A stretch of 64,000 nucleotides of DNA from Paenibacillus terricola (lineage in GTDB: Bacteria; Bacillota; Bacilli; Paenibacillales; Paenibacillaceae): contig NZ_JACXZA010000009.1 of assembly GCF_014779765.1 (NCBI RefSeq), forward strand, positions 124,001 to 188,000, read 5' to 3'. Every line of letters begins with the position of its first letter. Within the stretch, counting starts at the first letter, position 1. Both the position numbers and the translations under genes were made by a program. Of the stretch, positions 8,353-16,964 are shown in pieces. The notes beneath the pieces were generated by a model. That model saw only the letters and a list, made by a program, of their open reading frames with translations, searched no databases and was not told where the DNA came from.

Positions 8353-9372
8353 TTAAGCGCCGCAGTCTAACAAAATCTTCATCGCATTGCCGCCGCTCTC
8401 CATCTTGCGGAAGCCGTCCTCCACCTGCTCCAGCGGCAGCACGTCGGTAATCAGCTCGCTAAGCGGAAGCGCGTCTTCCGCTGCAAGCTGGATCGCTCGG
8501 GTGAAGTCTTCCGTCTCATACACGCGAGCGCCGTACAACTGCAGCTCCCGGAAGAAGAAGCGATGCAGATCGACAGCTGGCGGCTTGTTGAAAATACCGA
8601 CAACGACGATTCGCCCGCGCGTCTTCGCAGCCTTCGTCATCAGCTCAGCGCCAGCCTGCGATGATGTCACTTCGAATACGACGTCCGCGCCCTTGCCTGC
8701 GGTCGTGCCGTTCACGAACTCAACGACATCCGTCTCAATCGGATTCACCGTTTCGAAGCCCAGACGGCTCAGCAGCTCCAGCCGATACGCGTTAATCTCC
8801 GACACGAGTACCCGAGCTCCGTTCTCACGCGCAGCCATCGCGATGAGCGCACCGATCGGCCCGCCGCCGATCACGAGGACGAAGTCGCCCTCCTTAACGC
8901 TGCCCATCCGAACATCATGACACGCAACCGCAAGCGGCTCTAGCATAGCGGCAAGCTTCAAATCCAGAGACTGAGGAATCTTGTGCACGGTGAAAGCCGG
9001 TACGGTCCAGAACGTCTGGAACGCGCCCGGCGTCTCGATGCCTAGAAACTTCAGCTTGTGACAAATGTGGCTGTGTCCCGCTTCGCAAGCCGGACATTGC
9101 CCGCAAGGATGCAGCGGCATAACCGTTACCTTATCGCCTTGCTGCAGCCCCTCTACACCATCGCCAACATTCTCGATGACGCCTGACATCTCATGCCCCA
9201 TCACCTGCGGCATCGTTACTCTCGCATCCATATGACCGTGGTAGATATGAAGATCGGTGCCGCAGATGCCCGCATACGCAACGCGGATGCGAACCTCTCC
9301 CGGCCCCGGCAGCACTTCCGCCGCCGGACCGCTGACCAGCTTCTTGCTCCCCTCGTAGTAGATCGCTCTCAT
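8353..9372 (-). CDS. Zinc-dependent medium-chain alcohol/polyol dehydrogenase
   Basis: A 339-residue MDR enzyme. Catalytic zinc ligands are C37 (AGICGTD) with H60-E61 (GHEMSG). The structural zinc uses C90, C93, C96 and C104. The nucleotide motif VIGGGPIGALIA follows. Sorbitol, threonine and butanediol dehydrogenases share this layout, as does IolM of Thermotoga (scyllo-inosose 3-dehydrogenase). ATG 9372 is preferred because GAAGGAG sits upstream; longer frames begin inside the enolase gene. In the pathway it may oxidise the sugar or a keto-deoxy intermediate. Confidence 0.87.
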   Translation of the reverse strand: MRAIYYEGSKKLVSGPAAEVLPGPGEVRIRVAYAGICGTDLHIYHGHMDARVTMPQVMGHEMSGVIENVGDGVEGLQQGDKVTVMPLHPCGQCPACEAGHSHICHKLKFLGIETPGAFQTFWTVPAFTVHKIPQSLDLKLAAMLEPLAVACHDVRMGSVKEGDFVLVIGGGPIGALIAMAARENGARVLVSEINAYRLELLSRLGFETVNPIETDVVEFVNGTTAGKGADVVFEVTSSQAGAELMTKAAKTRGRIVVVGIFNKPPAVDLHRFFFRELQLYGARVYETEDFTRAIQLAAEDALPLSELITDVLPLEQVEDGFRKMESGGNAMKILLDCGA

Positions 9373-9395
9373 CGCCAGACTCTCCTTCTCGTTGT

Positions 9396-10472
9396 TTATA
9401 TCTTCGCGTACGCTTTGCGCTCGATCTCTTCCCAATCAAACGAATAACCGATGCCAGGTCCTTGCGGCGCCGTAATGAATCCGTCCGATTCAACCGGATA
9501 ACCGAAGCCGATCGGTCCGGTTCCCCAGACAAGCACTTCGAAAAATGTATTGTTATTAATGCCGCAAGCCAGCTGCACGTTCGCCTGGTCGCCGCCGTGA
9601 ATTTCTGCTTTCATCCCGAAGCTGTCCGCCATATGCGCGATGCGGAGCGAGCCGGTAATACCGCCTTTGAGCACCGTTCCCGTACGGATAATGTCGCATG
9701 CGCCATGCACGATGAAGTCCGCCGCATTGTAATGGCAGCCGTCGGATGTCTCCGCCGCGAGCACCGGAATCGTCAGCTCGTCGCACAGCTTCTTATAGTT
9801 CCAGATGCTGAACTCTCGCATCGGCTCTTCATACCAGTGATAGCCTGCCTGCTCCAGCGCTTTGCCGAGATAGATAGACTCTTGCAAGTTAAAGCCGGCA
9901 GAGCCGTCATACATCAGGATGACGTCATCGCCCACATGCTTGCGCAGATCGGCGCACAGCTTCGCGTCCGCCTTCACATCGCCCCATGCATGCAGCTTGA
10001 TTGCCTTATAGCCCTGCTCCAGGCAGTAGTCTGCCACACGGAAATATTCCTCTGTCGTGTTGTACGTAACAGTAGAGGCGTACGCCTGCACCCGATTACG
10101 CGAACCGCCGAGCAGCTGGTAGAGCGGCATGCCTGCCTTCTTCGCCGTGATATCCCACAGCGCCGTATCCGCGAGCCCCATGTAGTAGATTTGAAACTCT
10201 TCCGCGCGATCCAGCTCCCAAATCTCGTGCCACAGCTGCTCCTTAAGCAGCGGATCCTTGCCGATCAGCATTTCTTTGAGCCTGCGCTCTGTATAATCAA
10301 CCGTCATGAGCCCGCGCTGCGCGACGGCTATCCCTTCGATTCCTTCGTCGGTAATGATGCGAAGAATGCCCATCTCGTTCAGATGCGCCCCTTCTGGAAG
10401 CCCTTTGCGCCATTTGAACGGAATGTCGACCTTCTGCTTCACTGCATATGCCTTTACGTCTACTATTCTCAT
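9396..10472 (-). CDS. Enolase-superfamily (mandelate racemase/muconate lactonizing) sugar-acid dehydratase
   Basis: A 358-residue two-domain protein: a capping domain, then a barrel with metal ligands D189 (YDGSAGF), E216 (YEEPM) and E241 (AAETSDG). The acid/base groups are K159-x-H161 (AIKLHAWGD) and H292 (AEIHGGD). Using K-x-H rather than the common K-x-K on the second strand is worth noting. The family dehydrates aldonates (fuconate, rhamnonate, galactonate and others) to 2-keto-3-deoxy acids. It lies between the SDR and alcohol dehydrogenase genes. ATG 10472 is preferred over an upstream in-frame start because the family N-terminus MRIVDVKAYAV begins there. Confidence 0.88.
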   Translation of the reverse strand: MRIVDVKAYAVKQKVDIPFKWRKGLPEGAHLNEMGILRIITDEGIEGIAVAQRGLMTVDYTERRLKEMLIGKDPLLKEQLWHEIWELDRAEEFQIYYMGLADTALWDITAKKAGMPLYQLLGGSRNRVQAYASTVTYNTTEEYFRVADYCLEQGYKAIKLHAWGDVKADAKLCADLRKHVGDDVILMYDGSAGFNLQESIYLGKALEQAGYHWYEEPMREFSIWNYKKLCDELTIPVLAAETSDGCHYNAADFIVHGACDIIRTGTVLKGGITGSLRIAHMADSFGMKAEIHGGDQANVQLACGINNNTFFEVLVWGTGPIGFGYPVESDGFITAPQGPGIGYSFDWEEIERKAYAKI

Positions 10473-10545
10473 AACCTCATCCGCTCCCTGGAGTAAGTTC
10501 ACAAAGTCCGCTTTTGATCACGAGGCATCACTCTTGAACTCGCAC

Positions 10546-11316
10546 TTACAGTCCAATGTTATAACCGCCATCGATCGGGATGACTGCGCCGTTGATCCAA
10601 GACGAACCGCCGCCGCACAGGAAGACAACCGCATCCGCGATCTGCTCGGGCAGACCCATGAACGGCTTCGCCTTCTCCGCATCTGCCAACCGCTGCGCTT
10701 CTGCTTTGTCCTCGTACATCTGATGGAACCATTGATCGATGAGCGGCGTTGCGACGCCTCCTGGCATAAGGGTGTTCACCCGAATGCCCCGGTCACGCAG
10801 ATCAAGCGCGAGACCACGCGTCATATGGTTCAAGCTTGCTTTGATCGAATCATAGATAAAATTGTTCGGCTTGTTGATCGTCCCGTTGATCGAGCCGACA
10901 TTAACGACTGCACCTCTGTTTGCCTCCAGCCAAGGGAGAGCGGTCTGGACAAGGAAGAACGGCGTCTTCAGATTGACCTGCAGCAGCTGGTCCCAGTCGC
11001 TGTGCTCCACTTCCTCGATCGGCTTGTTGCAGACGAGCGCCGCGTTATTAATGATGAAATCGATGCGTCCCCACAGCCGAACCGTCTCGCTTACGAGCTT
11101 CGCCGGCGCATCTGGATCAAGCAGATCCGCTTGAATGAACAAGGCCTCGCCGCCCGTCTCACGGATGCTCCTCGCGACACGCTCGCCTGCGTCCTTATTA
11201 CGTCCATGCACAACAACCCGCACGCCTTGCTCAGCGAGCTTCTCGACGATCGATTGACCGATTCCGCTCGTAGAGCCGGTCACGATCGCCGTCATCCCCT
11301 TCATGTCTATCTTCAT
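10546..11316 (-). CDS. Short-chain dehydrogenase/reductase (keto-deoxy sugar-acid dehydrogenase candidate)
   Basis: A 256-residue classical SDR: TGSTSGIG at residues 13-20, NNAA at 90-93, and the catalytic S142, Y155 and K159 (IYDSIKAS). In the non-phosphorylative L-fucose route an SDR either oxidises the free sugar or converts 2-keto-3-deoxy-L-fuconate to the 2,4-diketo acid. Both fit this operon. It starts 6 bases after the mutarotase stop, with GGGGAGTG upstream. Confidence 0.88.
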   Translation of the reverse strand: MKIDMKGMTAIVTGSTSGIGQSIVEKLAEQGVRVVVHGRNKDAGERVARSIRETGGEALFIQADLLDPDAPAKLVSETVRLWGRIDFIINNAALVCNKPIEEVEHSDWDQLLQVNLKTPFFLVQTALPWLEANRGAVVNVGSINGTINKPNNFIYDSIKASLNHMTRGLALDLRDRGIRVNTLMPGGVATPLIDQWFHQMYEDKAEAQRLADAEKAKPFMGLPEQIADAVVFLCGGGSSWINGAVIPIDGGYNIGL

Positions 11317-11322
11317 CCGTCG

Positions 11323-11664
11323 TCACTCCCCTAGTGCGTCGTTCAAGCTTGCCGTTTTATGTGAATGATCGGCTAAGCGATAAATAGACGGAACCTCCGT
11401 CCACCCTTCCGCGAAGCAATCGCCTGTCAGCCTATCCCATTCCCGCTCCGCGTGCTCGCGCACGATTCGGCTGGGTAATATCCGGTCCGAGTCAATCTCC
11501 CATGTCATGAACACCGTGAGATCCGATCTGTAAATGCACAAGTTCACAAAGCCTTTATCCTGCAGCTGTGCCGCAATCGCCGCTGGCTGCTCATCATGCA
11601 GCCGTTCATATTGCTCCACTTTATCGGGCTTCAATACAGCCATCCATAATGATCGTTCAACCAT
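11323..11664 (-). CDS. L-rhamnose mutarotase-family protein (RhaM/DUF718)
   Basis: A 113-residue alpha/beta protein. VEQYERLHDEQPAAI matches the RhaM pattern, in which a Tyr and a His act on the anomeric carbon, and a C-terminal EVPSIYRLAD follows. Relatives speed anomer exchange of L-rhamnose or L-fucose. It is the first gene of the catabolic run and is separated from the transporter by a hairpin at 11721-11763. Its presence points to a deoxy-hexose-like reducing sugar as substrate, rather than only an inositol. Confidence 0.8.
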   Translation of the reverse strand: MVERSLWMAVLKPDKVEQYERLHDEQPAAIAAQLQDKGFVNLCIYRSDLTVFMTWEIDSDRILPSRIVREHAEREWDRLTGDCFAEGWTEVPSIYRLADHSHKTASLNDALGE

Positions 11665-11720
11665 TCCCGAACCCTCATTTCTTGCCGAATTACCTTTCCA
11701 ATCCCTGTTTATGGGTATAA

Positions 11721-11763
11721 GAAAACCGGCAGTGCCGTTATGGCAGCCACACTACCGGTTTCT
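11721..11763 (-). terminator. Terminator or attenuator between transporter and catabolic genes
   Basis: An inverted repeat with arms GAAAACCGGCAGTG and CACTACCGGTTTC (one mismatch) lies just after the binding-protein gene, with a T-rich tract on the minus strand. It probably trims transporter mRNA while letting some transcription into the eleven-gene catabolic run. Confidence 0.7.
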
Positions 11764-11805
11764 CCTCCCTACAGCTCATAATGGATTGCGCTTAGCATTC
11801 ACGCC

Positions 11806-13170
11806 TTACTGCCAAGCCGAATCCTTCGCAGCCTTCGCCTGCTCCTCGCGGCGTTTATCCATATTTTTGAGAATATCTTTCGGCTCCATCGCGCCGCTGA
11901 TCATCGCGCTCATGTCTTTGCCGATATCCATCCATTGCGGGTTCACATATTTCGCAGTCATCTGCAAGCCCGAGCCCTGCTTCGCACCGTACGTATCGAA
12001 GAACTTCTGCTGCTCCGGCGTGAAGCTGCCGTTGATACCATCGAAGTTAAGTGCAAGGAAGCGTGGTTCATTGTCCAGGAAATATTGCAGATTCTCTTGC
12101 TGCGTCAAGAACTGGAAGTACTTCTTCGCCTCCTCGATATGCTTCGAACCGGTGTAGATGAATTTGCTTGGCGCTGCCGGAGCGATGTTCATCAGTTGGT
12201 TGTCGACGAGCGGAATCGGGAAGTACCCGAATTGATCCGCCTTCGTCTCTGGGAATGCGGCTTCGATCGTTTGCGGCAAGCCGAGGTTATGCACCGTCAT
12301 CGCGAATTTGCCGCCGGCCATATTTTTCTCCGTATCCGCAAATGTGTTGGAGAAGTAGCTCTCGCCCATGTAGCCCTTTTTCACGAGTTCATTGAACTGC
12401 GTCAGCGCCTGCTCCATAATGGGCACGTCAACGGATTTGATCTCGTTCTTGTTCAGCTTGTCGACGAGTCCCGGATTCGCTTCTTCGAATTTCGGTCCGA
12501 TCGATGGGAACCAGAGCACATGATGCCAGCCGTCCGACACTGGCTCATAGATCGGCGTAACACCCGATTGCTTGATCGCTTCGCATACGGCGAGGAATTC
12601 GCTATAGCTGGTCGGCACGTTTAGTCCGAGTTTCTCGAAAATTTGTTTGTTATACACAACATAGTAGTCGTACGTTGGATCCCAGATCGTCAGCGCATAG
12701 ACCTTGTCATTCCAAGTCGCTTGCTCAAGGAACAGCTTGTTCTCGCGCTTCGTCCATTCCTCCGCTGTCAGGTCGACTGCATTCTTCTCCACGTCATACA
12801 GCGGGCCAAGGTCGAACTTGCCGTCCTGTCCGCCGAAGATGTCCGGCGCTTCCTTCGAATTCAGCTTCACCTTCAGCAAGTTTTGATACTGGTCGGCCGG
12901 AACGATCTGATAATCGATATGAATGCCGGTCTGCTCTTCGAATTTCTTCGCGAGCTGCATCTCCGAGTCTTTAATCCAATCTTGGCTGGCCATGTACGTT
13001 AGCGTTACTTTCTGTTTAGCAGTATCCGACGTCGGCTTATTATCCGATGTGTTCGTGCTTGTGCCGGATGACGGTTCCTTCGCGGACGATTCGTTCGAGC
13101 TGCTTCCGCAGCCTGCTAGCAAACCGAGGGTCAAGCTGACTGCTGCTAAGATGCCAACCGCTTTTCTCAT
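11806..13170 (-). CDS. Carbohydrate ABC transporter substrate-binding lipoprotein (family 1)
   Basis: A 454-residue secreted lipoprotein. Lys/Arg residues, a hydrophobic stretch and the lipobox LLAGC at about residue 20 give a lipid-anchored protein on the outer face of the membrane, followed by a Ser/Thr-rich linker. The remainder is a family-1 solute-binding fold (for example IHIDYQIVPADQYQNLL and the DIFGGQDGKFD region). ATG 13170 has AAAGGGG upstream. The two permease genes precede it on the same strand, and no ATPase gene is present, so a shared MsmX-type ATPase probably drives uptake. A cre box sits just before the ribosome site. Confidence 0.92.
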   Translation of the reverse strand: MRKAVGILAAVSLTLGLLAGCGSSSNESSAKEPSSGTSTNTSDNKPTSDTAKQKVTLTYMASQDWIKDSEMQLAKKFEEQTGIHIDYQIVPADQYQNLLKVKLNSKEAPDIFGGQDGKFDLGPLYDVEKNAVDLTAEEWTKRENKLFLEQATWNDKVYALTIWDPTYDYYVVYNKQIFEKLGLNVPTSYSEFLAVCEAIKQSGVTPIYEPVSDGWHHVLWFPSIGPKFEEANPGLVDKLNKNEIKSVDVPIMEQALTQFNELVKKGYMGESYFSNTFADTEKNMAGGKFAMTVHNLGLPQTIEAAFPETKADQFGYFPIPLVDNQLMNIAPAAPSKFIYTGSKHIEEAKKYFQFLTQQENLQYFLDNEPRFLALNFDGINGSFTPEQQKFFDTYGAKQGSGLQMTAKYVNPQWMDIGKDMSAMISGAMEPKDILKNMDKRREEQAKAAKDSAWQ

Positions 13171-13197
13171 CGAATGATACCCCTTTAGATTCAATTT

Positions 13198-13211
13198 TGT
13201 TTGCGCTTACA
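13198..13211 (-). promoter_or_regulatory. CcpA cre box upstream of the binding-protein gene
   Basis: The minus-strand sequence TGTAAGCGCAAACA matches the cre consensus TGNAARCGNWWNCA at every position. It lies 28 bases before the start codon and immediately after a TATACAAT-like -10 (13211-13218), where CcpA binding would block initiation when glucose is plentiful. Confidence 0.75.
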
Positions 13212-13279
13212 TTGTATAATTCAGCCGATTGCGCTTGAAATGCACTAATCCGATTTCATGCCTGCACTTTTTTAACCGA

Positions 13280-14113
13280 TTAGCCCTTCACCGAACCTGC
13301 TGTCATTCCCGCGATGATGAAGCGCTGGCCCAGCAAATAGACGATAACGACAGGCAAGCTTGTGAGCACAATGTCCGCGCTGACGAGGTTCCACTGCATC
13401 TGGAACTGCCCGAAGAAATTATACACCGACAACGTCATCGGCCACTGAGAGGCAGAGTTCAAGAAGTACAGCGGCAGCAGAAACTCGTTCCACGAATTGA
13501 GGAAAGCCAAGATGAATACCGTAACGGCAGCCGGCTTGAGCAATGGCAAAATAATTTCGAAGAACAGCCGGATCGGCCCGCAGCCATCGATGATGCCCGC
13601 CTCGTCCAGTTCCTTCGGAACACCGCCGACGAAACCATAAAGTATAAAGACGCTGAGCGGAATTTGAACCGCTGCGTATAAGATAATAATGCCGAACTGC
13701 GTATTGACGAGATGCAGCAGCTGCATCATTTTCATCAAGGTGAAATAGTTAAGCGGCATCGCGAGCCCAAGCAACATAAACAGATAGCTGAAGCGGTTCA
13801 GCCGTGATTTTCTTCTGGCATACACATAGGCAGCCATCGATGCCAGCAGCACGCACAGCAGCGTCGACACGCCGGCGTACAGCACGCTGTTCCAGAGCGA
13901 ACCAGCCAGTTTGCCCTGCTCGAACACGGTCTTGAAGTTGCTGAAGTGAAGCGAGGTCGGCAGATCCATCCCCATCGAGCTTGCTTGCGCGCTGTCTTTG
14001 AGCGAATTGATGACAATAAGGATAAGCGGTGCGATCGTTACGAGACTGATCACCCATACGAGCACATTCTTGCCCCAAGGCATGTACGTGCGAATGAATT
14101 TGTTCGTGCTCAA
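13280..14113 (-). CDS. Carbohydrate ABC transporter permease (MalG/LplC type)
   Basis: A 277-residue inner-membrane permease with six predicted helices. The EAA loop is visible as VPKELDEAGIIDGCGPIRLF, followed by the ILPLLKPA segment that docks with the ATPase. The start is a TTG that overlaps the upstream permease stop (TTGA), giving tight translational coupling. AGAGGAGG lies upstream. It pairs with the 14110-14982 permease and the binding protein to import a sugar. Confidence 0.92.
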   Translation of the reverse strand: MSTNKFIRTYMPWGKNVLVWVISLVTIAPLILIVINSLKDSAQASSMGMDLPTSLHFSNFKTVFEQGKLAGSLWNSVLYAGVSTLLCVLLASMAAYVYARRKSRLNRFSYLFMLLGLAMPLNYFTLMKMMQLLHLVNTQFGIIILYAAVQIPLSVFILYGFVGGVPKELDEAGIIDGCGPIRLFFEIILPLLKPAAVTVFILAFLNSWNEFLLPLYFLNSASQWPMTLSVYNFFGQFQMQWNLVSADIVLTSLPVVIVYLLGQRFIIAGMTAGSVKG

Positions 14114-14982
14114 TGCGAGTCCTCCTCTCGGCTCATCACTTTCACAACGAAGTAGCCAATGATCGTCATGAAGACGAACAAGACCGTCGATAGCGCGGTG
14201 CCAAGCCCATAACGCCCCATCGAGAATTCTTTGAATACGCCCGTGAACAACACTTCAGTAGCATAACCTGGACCACCGTTCGTCAGCACGTACACCGTAT
14301 CGAATACTTTAAGACCATACAGCATGTTAAGAACGAGCGTAACCGTCAGCGCTGGCATAAGCAGCGGAATCGTAATGTTCCAGATGCGGCGCCAATAGCC
14401 GGCGCCATCAATCTCAGCAGCTTCATCGTAATCCTTCGGAATCGATTGCAAGCCTGCAAGCAGAATGACCATGATATAGCCGGCGCCCTTCCAGACGTCG
14501 ACGCCGATGATCGATTTGAACGCGAAGTCAAGGTCGGTCAGCCAATGCTGAGCGAGAAAGCCGAGACCAATCGTACGCAGAAACTCGTTAAGCAGCCCCG
14601 TGTCCGGGTGCAGCACCGATTTGAAAATAAGGCCAACGATCAGCATCGGCACGACGGCTGGCATAAACATAATTGCGCGGTGAAAATTACGGAAGCGCAC
14701 CCCTTTATTGACGAGCAGTGCGAGGAAGAAACCGATAACCGTCTTAAGCACAATGGTAGCAACGGTAAAAATAAGCGTATTTCGGATAAAAGAAACATAC
14801 ATATTGTCTCCAGAGAACACTTTCCTGAAATTGTCGAGTCCGATCCAATGAACGGCGGAATCGTAGCTGTTCCAGTCGGTGAAAGCGTAAGCGATGCCCG
14901 CAACACCAGGAATGACGAGCAGCAGCACATAGAGCAGCATGGCTCCAAGCGAAAAATAATACGGGTACGTCTTGTTGTTCAA
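14110..14982 (-). CDS. Carbohydrate ABC transporter permease (MalF/LplB type)
   Basis: A 290-residue, six-helix permease. Its EAA loop is IPKDYDEAAEIDGAGYWRR, and a typical GGPGYATEV segment follows in the C-terminal part. The start is a TTG following a GGAGTGATAGGGG site. First gene of the transporter operon, facing the divergent YesM/YesN pair across a 160-base regulatory gap that contains a cre-like box. Confidence 0.92.
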   Translation of the reverse strand: MNNKTYPYYFSLGAMLLYVLLLVIPGVAGIAYAFTDWNSYDSAVHWIGLDNFRKVFSGDNMYVSFIRNTLIFTVATIVLKTVIGFFLALLVNKGVRFRNFHRAIMFMPAVVPMLIVGLIFKSVLHPDTGLLNEFLRTIGLGFLAQHWLTDLDFAFKSIIGVDVWKGAGYIMVILLAGLQSIPKDYDEAAEIDGAGYWRRIWNITIPLLMPALTVTLVLNMLYGLKVFDTVYVLTNGGPGYATEVLFTGVFKEFSMGRYGLGTALSTVLFVFMTIIGYFVVKVMSREEDSH

Positions 14983-15008
14983 GCCCCTATCACTCCAATC
15001 GAGCGCTT

Positions 15009-15022
15009 TGTATACGCTTTCT
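15009..15022 (-). promoter_or_regulatory. cre-like CcpA site between transporter and YesM genes
   Basis: The minus-strand sequence AGAAAGCGTATACA differs from the cre consensus only at the first base. It lies 27 bases upstream of the first permease start. With the perfect site at 13198-13211 it suggests carbon catabolite repression of the transporter. Confidence 0.6.
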
Positions 15023-15143
15023 TTTTGCTATGATTCATTATAGAATTACAACTAACCAATCGGCCATGCAGAAAACAGACTAGTGGGATGCACAAATTTT
15101 ACCCGCTAAGAAGAATGCTCTGCGCAAGGAGGTGACTGCTGCG

Positions 15144-16961
15144 ATGCTGCGTCAGCGATCGATTCGTTCCGTCCTATTCCTGACTTATTCGGTTATTATC
15201 GCGCTTATCTTATTCATATCGCTGCTGCTCTTCTATCTCTGGTCGTCGGACACGCTGCACAAGCGAGCGGCCGATACGATCTCCGGCACCTCGTTGTCCG
15301 TCAAGGATAAGCTCGATCTCGAAGTGCAGAAGATGGATACCGTGTCGCAAAATATTTTGTACTCGAATCTGGTCAAAGAACGGTTTCTCTTCTTTACGGG
15401 CAAAGCCGAAGATGACTCCGATGTATCCGATGCTGCAGGGCGCATACGCAATGCGAAGGAGTTGGCAGACATCCTTGTCGCCGCCAATGGCCCTGCACTG
15501 CCGGTTCAACAGGTGAACCTGTACGACTTCGAAGGCAATCTGTTCGCATCGGGTTTCGATAACCGTCGGATGAAGATGGAGCTCAGCGAGAAGTCGTGGT
15601 ACAAGGACGTGATGTCAGGGGAATACGGCAAGGTGCTGACGACGCCGGAGATCGATGAGCAATTGCGTTCTGTCGTTACGACTCGGAAGGACGCCTACTC
15701 CATCTCCTTGCTGCGTGTTTTCACCGATAAATACAATACGCCTGAAGGCATCGTCGAAGTGAAGAAAACAGCCGATGAGCTGTTCAAATCGGTTGTCTCC
15801 TCGCAGGGCGAAGGCATCATCATATACAACGACGAAGGCAAGCTGATCTATCCGACCGGATCCGGTCATGACGCCGAGATGGCCTATGTGGAGCAGTTTC
15901 TTCGGCATCCAGGCGAAGGGAAAACGGTCAATTCCGTAACGGGCGATCGTGAGCTGTATGCGATTACCCATTCCGACTATACGGGCTGGAACTCGGCTGT
16001 CATTCTATCAGAGAAGTCGCTATTGGCCCCTCTTCGTTCCTTTACGAAGGCATTCACCATACTCGCGGTCGCTGTTCTGCTGCTCGCTGTTGCCTTAACC
16101 TATACAGCTGCGCAGCGCATTACGAAGCCGATAGCGCGTATGCATAAGCTGATCAAGTCAACCGATCTTGAGACCATTACGACGATGGGACCGATGGAGC
16201 CGACCAGCGGCCTGAATGAGCTGGACCGACTGCAGCTGGCGTTCGGCAAGATGGGCGAACGGCTTAAGTATTCGATGGAAGAGCTCATGACTGCTCAGCA
16301 TCAAGAGATGCAGGCGAAAATGCTGGCGCTGCAATCACAGATCAACCCGCATTTTCTATACAACACGCTCGCTACGATCAGTGTCATGGCGGAAGAAAAC
16401 ATGAATGACGAGATAGTCGGGATGATCGACAATTTGTCCGACCTGCTGCGCTATATCTCGTCGGACGATGGATCGAATGTCGATATGGAGACCGAGCTTG
16501 CGCACACGGAGAAGTTTCTCCGCTGCATCGGCTTCCGGTACGGCAGCCGGCTAACGTATTCGATCGACATCGACCCTGTGCTGCGCAGCGTCCAAGTGCC
16601 GAAACTAATTATTCAGCCGCTCGTAGAGAATGCCGTCAAATACGGCACGAAGGTCGCTCCGCCATGGCATATCGCGGTCCGCATCTATTCGGAGGGAGAG
16701 TTATGGTTTGCCGAGGTGCAGGATAACGGGCCTGGCTTCAGCGCCGAAGGGCGTGAACGGATTCAGCAAGCGATAGAGGAGATGAATCGGACAGGCCGAG
16801 CACCAAGCTTGCGCGTAGACGGCATGGGTCTATTGAACGTATATATCCGGCTGAAGATGCTGTACAACAACCATCGAATGACGTTCCGGATTTCCGACGC
16901 GCCTACAGGAGGCGCCGTCGTTACGATTGGCGGCATTCAATCCCGAGCGGAGGAGGCGTAA
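15144..16961 (+). CDS. YesM-type sensor histidine kinase
   Basis: A 605-residue kinase: an N-terminal transmembrane helix, an extracellular Cache-like sensor of about 250 residues, a second helix (about 300-325), a HAMP segment, then the His_kinase domain with H403 in INPHFLYN and a HATPase with ENAVKYG and DNGPGF. This five-transmembrane-free, Cache-containing class reads extracellular sugars or transporter state. ATG 15144 is chosen because AAGGAGG lies about 10 bases upstream; the GTG at 15132 is inside that site. Three bases separate it from the response regulator gene. Confidence 0.9.
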   Translation: MLRQRSIRSVLFLTYSVIIALILFISLLLFYLWSSDTLHKRAADTISGTSLSVKDKLDLEVQKMDTVSQNILYSNLVKERFLFFTGKAEDDSDVSDAAGRIRNAKELADILVAANGPALPVQQVNLYDFEGNLFASGFDNRRMKMELSEKSWYKDVMSGEYGKVLTTPEIDEQLRSVVTTRKDAYSISLLRVFTDKYNTPEGIVEVKKTADELFKSVVSSQGEGIIIYNDEGKLIYPTGSGHDAEMAYVEQFLRHPGEGKTVNSVTGDRELYAITHSDYTGWNSAVILSEKSLLAPLRSFTKAFTILAVAVLLLAVALTYTAAQRITKPIARMHKLIKSTDLETITTMGPMEPTSGLNELDRLQLAFGKMGERLKYSMEELMTAQHQEMQAKMLALQSQINPHFLYNTLATISVMAEENMNDEIVGMIDNLSDLLRYISSDDGSNVDMETELAHTEKFLRCIGFRYGSRLTYSIDIDPVLRSVQVPKLIIQPLVENAVKYGTKVAPPWHIAVRIYSEGELWFAEVQDNGPGFSAEGRERIQQAIEEMNRTGRAPSLRVDGMGLLNVYIRLKMLYNNHRMTFRISDAPTGGAVVTIGGIQSRAEEA

Positions 16962-16964
16962 CGA

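Noticed and set aside
9462-10496. 344-codon plus-strand frame opposite the enolase-superfamily gene
   Set aside because: Shadow frame of a GC-rich gene; the real gene has catalytic residues in the other strand.
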